Below are positions 60,894-64,000 of a DNA stretch of 64,000 bases, piece after piece. Made by a program: the position numbers and the translations under genes. The stretch's first letter is position 1. Each line of letters starts with the position of its first letter. A model generated the notes under the pieces. It had not been told where the DNA came from and did no database searches. It saw nothing but the letters and a program-made list of their open reading frames with translations. Origin of the DNA: an uncultured Acidimicrobiaceae bacterium (GTDB lineage: Bacteria; Actinomycetota; Acidimicrobiia; Acidimicrobiales; UBA10347); NCBI GenBank assembly GCA_905182135.1, contig CAJJAG010000003.1, forward strand, positions 186,001-250,000, written 5' to 3'.

Positions 60894-61700
60894 ATGGCGC
60901 AGCTGTCTTCCTCTTTGCGCCTCATCGCGGTCTCGCTTGTGCTCTTGACGCTGGTTGCGGCCGCGTGTTCAGACCCAACTCCAGACAATGGAGCTGATCA
61001 ACAAGCCAACGTGATCGCACGCAAGAACCCGCCGCGCCGCTACAGCGCCGAGTGGCTGGTCGACACCAGCGCTATCGGGCGCGACGACATCGATTCACCC
61101 TTCATCTACCGCGAGGTCGTCGATGATCTGACGGGCGCCTATCTCGTCGAGTCACCAAACCATCTTGCGTTGCAGCAGCCCCACGAGGTCGTGTTGTGTG
61201 CAGCGGTTTCCCGAGTACCACTGAATCCATATTGTGCTGCGAGTCCACGAGCCGACGGGTCGCCACATGTCCTGTCATATGCGGTGCAGATGATCCGTCG
61301 TGACTGGAGCCCAAGTGCCTTGTACGACTTGGCCAGCTACCGCGAGGTGGCACTGGTCGCCGCCAGCGACCCTGATGCTTGGGCGACCCGGGTGACCACA
61401 GCGATCAGTGGATTTTCAATCGAATGCTTCCTGGTCATTGGCGAAACAAGCGCTGCCACTACTGGCTTCGAAGTTTGTTACACGAATGATGACCTGCACT
61501 TGGTGGCATCGGTGGATCTACAGAACGATTTAATTTTCGAAATCGACTTGCTTAGTTATAAGCGCGTGTCCGTCGCCGAGGATTTTGAGACTGGCCTAGA
61601 CGACTTCATCGAAGCGCTGCCGTCGCTCCAAGAACAGCTTCTAGACCTCTACCCAGAGATCCCGGCACCACGCCCAACCCCAAACCCAACCCCTGAGTAA
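60894..61700 (+). CDS. Putative lipoprotein, unknown function
   Basis: This 268-residue protein has a clear lipoprotein signal: RLIAVSLVLLTLVAAACSDP, with lipobox VAAAC (Cys about residue 26). A low-complexity linker and a soluble domain without recognisable family follow. Two cysteine pairs (VVLCAAVSRVPLNPYCAA; FSIECFLVIGETSAA with GFEVCYTNDD) may form disulfides outside the cell. The end is Pro-rich (PAPRPTPNPTPE). The start is ATG at 60894. Confidence 0.8.
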   Translation: MAQLSSSLRLIAVSLVLLTLVAAACSDPTPDNGADQQANVIARKNPPRRYSAEWLVDTSAIGRDDIDSPFIYREVVDDLTGAYLVESPNHLALQQPHEVVLCAAVSRVPLNPYCAASPRADGSPHVLSYAVQMIRRDWSPSALYDLASYREVALVAASDPDAWATRVTTAISGFSIECFLVIGETSAATTGFEVCYTNDDLHLVASVDLQNDLIFEIDLLSYKRVSVAEDFETGLDDFIEALPSLQEQLLDLYPEIPAPRPTPNPTPE

Positions 61701-61828
61701 TACGCTTTTTGGTCCGCTGATTCGGTGTGAGCTGCAACCTCTGCACTTCTTGAGTTCAGCAAATTCCCCGGACCACGAGGCCGTCGAGCCTAGACAGGGT
61801 TTCAACAAGAAACCAGTCGCCAGACCGA

Positions 61829-63382
61829 CTACTCAGAGTCTGACAGCATGTGAAAAAAGCCGCCACGGGTGCCAACCCAGATGCGGTCTTTCCACACGAC
61901 TGGGGTGCTTTCGATGCAGGCACCCACAACTGCTGACCACAACTCGGGTGGCTGCTGTGTTGTGTCGCTCAGGTCAAAGCCATGCAGCAATCCACGGCAA
62001 TCACCTTGCACCAAAGTGTCCCCAACAACGACCGGCGAACTCCATAGGGGTCCGGGTAGACGTAGTGTCCATCGGGTTTCACCCGACCCTCGATCCAACC
62101 CAAGAACGCGTCCATCAGCAGTCGGCACGATCACGACGTCTTTGTACACCGCAGGTGTCGCCCACACGCCCGTATCGATCCCACTGCGAGCATTTACGGA
62201 CCAAACGACCGGTTTATCGGGCCGCCGCGGATCCAGCTTCACGACTTGTCCGAGCAAGCGGCTTCGCTCGGTGTCACGCTCGTATTCAGCGGCGGCGTAG
62301 AGAAACCCTTGATCGTCGACAACCACCGTGGCGTCGGTGTCATCACCCATCCAGAAGCGAAAGACACGAACCGGTGACTCACCACGGCGGACTGGTTCAA
62401 TATCCCACCCTTGGACCAGGCCGCCGGAGTTTGCGAAGTACACGGTGTCATCGACGATCGTCACCGAACTCTCGATCGACACGTTCTTATCGCCAATGGC
62501 CTCAAGCAACTCGTCGTCCCAGCCCGGCACTGCATCAAGTAGTTCGGGCGCCACGGTTGCGTTGCCTTCGTCGTCGTATCCCCGGTTGAGTTTCACAACG
62601 TGGAAGTTGGAGTTTTCACCACCAACGAACATGACGTCGTCGATCACTGCGGGAGCGCCGTCCCAGTCGTCGTTCCAGAGCTGTTGGTCCACGGCATAGG
62701 CACTCAAACTCCATAGCTCGACGAGTTCGCCAGTGTCGAATGCCAAGATTCGGAGCTGGTTATCGCGGGATCCGACATAGATCAGTGGATACCCGTCGGG
62801 ATCAACGGTTAATGATCCTTTGATCAGGTCGCCGGTCGAAAATGGATTCATCCGCGGCACGCCAGTAACCGCATCGAGCACGTGCACATTGCGGTCATAG
62901 GCGCCAAAGGCCACCCAAAGTTCACCGTCGCGTTCCCAGACGGCGGGCTGTCCGGTCCAGCCAGTACCGCACCATTCACGCTCGCCTTCCAGATCCGACG
63001 ACAGCGCGCACATTTTGGTGCCCGGATAGCTCCATTGCACCTGGGGTGCCTCTGGCACAGGACCTTGGCCGTAGTACGTCCGATTAGGTGACCCACGGAA
63101 CGTCAACACACCCTGGACGGTGTCGCCGTAGGGCTGGCCAACCTGACTCGCCGGATACCAAAGCGCACGGGCCGGGTCGACCTCAGCGAACACGGCCAAC
63201 TGTTGTACCGCTGGGCCCAACGTAGGCATGGAGGCAGGCGCAGTTGTTGCAATAGATGTCGGTATCGACGCTGGTGCTGCAAGCCGACCAAGTTCTGCAC
63301 TCCGGGTCGCTGGTGAGCACGCGACCATAAAAAGCAATAAGCACACGCTGATCAGCGTGTGCTTATACGACCGGCCCATCAT
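61829..63382 (-). CDS. PQQ-like beta-propeller lipoprotein
   Basis: This 517-residue exported protein has a lipoprotein signal (ISVCLLLFMVACSPA, Cys about residue 21) and a seven- or eight-bladed propeller made of PQQ/quinoprotein-like repeats (EDQDMVYYVG-like blades; GYPLIYVGSRDNQLRILAFD, DDTVYFANSGGLVQGWDIEP, KDVVIVPTADGRVLGLDRGS, KDRIWVGTRGGFFHMLSDSE). The lack of a defined PQQ-binding site and the outer-surface location suggest an assembly or scaffold role like BamB, not a dehydrogenase. ATG at 63382 (second ATG at 63379) follows the DUF3499 stop; the longer frame upstream overlaps that gene. A 30-bp palindrome lies in its signal-peptide region. Confidence 0.85.
   Translation of the reverse strand: MMGRSYKHTLISVCLLLFMVACSPATRSAELGRLAAPASIPTSIATTAPASMPTLGPAVQQLAVFAEVDPARALWYPASQVGQPYGDTVQGVLTFRGSPNRTYYGQGPVPEAPQVQWSYPGTKMCALSSDLEGEREWCGTGWTGQPAVWERDGELWVAFGAYDRNVHVLDAVTGVPRMNPFSTGDLIKGSLTVDPDGYPLIYVGSRDNQLRILAFDTGELVELWSLSAYAVDQQLWNDDWDGAPAVIDDVMFVGGENSNFHVVKLNRGYDDEGNATVAPELLDAVPGWDDELLEAIGDKNVSIESSVTIVDDTVYFANSGGLVQGWDIEPVRRGESPVRVFRFWMGDDTDATVVVDDQGFLYAAAEYERDTERSRLLGQVVKLDPRRPDKPVVWSVNARSGIDTGVWATPAVYKDVVIVPTADGRVLGLDRGSGETRWTLRLPGPLWSSPVVVGDTLVQGDCRGLLHGFDLSDTTQQPPELWSAVVGACIESTPVVWKDRIWVGTRGGFFHMLSDSE
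63337..63366. repeat. 30-bp perfect palindrome inside the lipoprotein signal peptide
   Basis: The arms ATAAGCACACGCTGA (63337-63351) and TCAGCGTGTGCTTAT (63352-63366) are exact reverse complements with no spacer. It begins five codons after the start of the propeller lipoprotein and encodes YKHTLISVCL; the opposite strand encodes KHTLISVC too. It could fold into a cruciform or, in the mRNA, a hairpin at the start of translation. Confidence 0.9.
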
Positions 63383-63416
63383 GAACCCGGAAGGTACCGC
63401 AGATGATGCGTGCGTG

Positions 63417-63920
63417 TTACCTGGAGTACGGGGTAACAGCCGGAATATCGCTGATCGGCAATTCAAACAGTGACGGGTCGGGCAACTTTTCGTTGCCGAG
63501 ATCGACCATCAGATCTGATTTAATGCTGCTTCCCGAAGCATTAGCGGTCACAAGCTGGGATTCTGCATAGTGCTGCGGGCTGACGGGGATCCTCTCTTGC
63601 AGCGCAGCAAACTCTTCGTCGATCGCCGACGTGGCGCTGGGGCAAGCCGACAACGGCATGACTTCTTCAGCGCTTGCAGCCATCATCGCCTGCACTGGTG
63701 GCTGGGACCCAACGGGACCAGGCCATGCGGGATCGCGTACATCTACGAGCTGCCACGACATCGGCACAACCGTTGCGTTCGCGTGCTTGCGACACAACAC
63801 GATGCCACCGGTCGGATCGGGCTCATCCAAGTCATAGAGCCACGCTTTGGCGTCGGGTGGCGAGAAGGCCAACAGAGCCACCGCGGGCTTGTCACAAGTC
63901 ATGCGTGTGCACTCATCCAT
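63417..63920 (-). CDS. DUF3499 protein
   Basis: This 167-residue protein begins MDECTRMTCDKPAVALLAFS and continues DAKAWLYDLDEP, GGIVLCRKHANATVVPMSWQ. The C-x4-C and LCRKH spacing is the DUF3499 zinc-ribbon-like signature of actinobacteria. The C-terminal half is not conserved-looking. Role unknown. It ends 35 bases before the start of the propeller lipoprotein, so they may be co-transcribed. The 80 bases from 63921 to the window end hold no gene. Confidence 0.85.
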   Translation of the reverse strand: MDECTRMTCDKPAVALLAFSPPDAKAWLYDLDEPDPTGGIVLCRKHANATVVPMSWQLVDVRDPAWPGPVGSQPPVQAMMAASAEEVMPLSACPSATSAIDEEFAALQERIPVSPQHYAESQLVTANASGSSIKSDLMVDLGNEKLPDPSLFELPISDIPAVTPYSR

Positions 63921-64000
63921 GAGGGCAAAAGTACTTCCCGTCTTCTGGAGTTTCGCGGATGCCCAACGTAATTTGTCCCCTTTAGCAACATCGCCTGGAG

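Overview
The window reads as chromosomal DNA of a moderately GC-rich actinobacterium, most likely of the class Acidimicrobiia (inferred from gene content; no rRNA is present to confirm it). Supporting signs are actinobacterial marker families (DUF3263 next to a LytR_C protein, DUF3499, a DUF2342 zinc metallopeptidase, DUF2510, a SigR/RsrA-type sigma/anti-sigma pair, actinobacterial-type malate dehydrogenase). Several genes appear to start directly behind a TANNNT -10 box, as in leaderless transcripts. The conserved order lysS-coaX-panC-folK-folB-folP-folE-ftsH-tilS-DUF2342 is known from other actinobacteria. Coding density is high, no phage, IS element or CRISPR array is visible, and most genes are housekeeping.

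Layout. 1-3.2 kb: 5' end of an ammonium transporter, two small uncharacterised genes, a VIT/CCC1 metal transporter and a VOC-bicupin protein. 3.2-4.9 kb: an arsenic module (arsR divergent from arsI, then an aquaporin) with two tandem palindromic operators. 4.9-7.3 kb: a decayed gene, then fdhD overlapping hemQ. 7.4-12.7 kb: an amino-acid permease with EIIA-like and TrkA_C tails, groEL with a CIRCE operator, and glycerate kinase. 12.8-21.8 kb: LytR_C/DUF3263, tRNA-Thr, a HAD nucleotidase, a TauE transporter, rlmB-ispF-ispD, a Crp regulator, radA and an unknown gene ending at a strong terminator. 22-25.8 kb: clpC and a polyprenyl synthase.

26-38 kb is the actinobacterial vitamin and translation cluster (lysS, coaX, panC, DUF2520, folK, folB, folE, tilS, metallopeptidase). 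In this copy ftsH, folP and nadC are decayed remnants and hpt is absent from its usual place. 38-45.8 kb: anti-sigma/ECF sigma pair, enoyl-CoA hydratase, a MoxR/ChlI-like AAA+ protein, a GH2-fold protein that lacks both catalytic glutamates, and a glutaredoxin-GNAT fusion. 46-49.6 kb: sdhCAB with a strong terminator. 49.8-64 kb: small exported proteins, an MFS-DUF368 pair, a biotin-carrier/carboxyltransferase fusion, an SCP2-like protein, gamma-glutamyltranspeptidase, mdh, a prepilin peptidase, two lipoproteins and DUF3499.

The most unusual signals are not a new multi-gene system but sequence-level features. There are several perfect or near-perfect short tandem duplications (13-50 bp, 2-3 copies), two of which duplicate a start codon. 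A family of odd-length palindromes with a CATCTGTGTC-T-GACACAGATG core shares one architecture at two loci. A 30-bp perfect palindrome lies inside a lipoprotein signal peptide. Core genes decay in place, and conserved folds have lost their catalytic residues. Gene calls rest on reading the translations; no database search was run.
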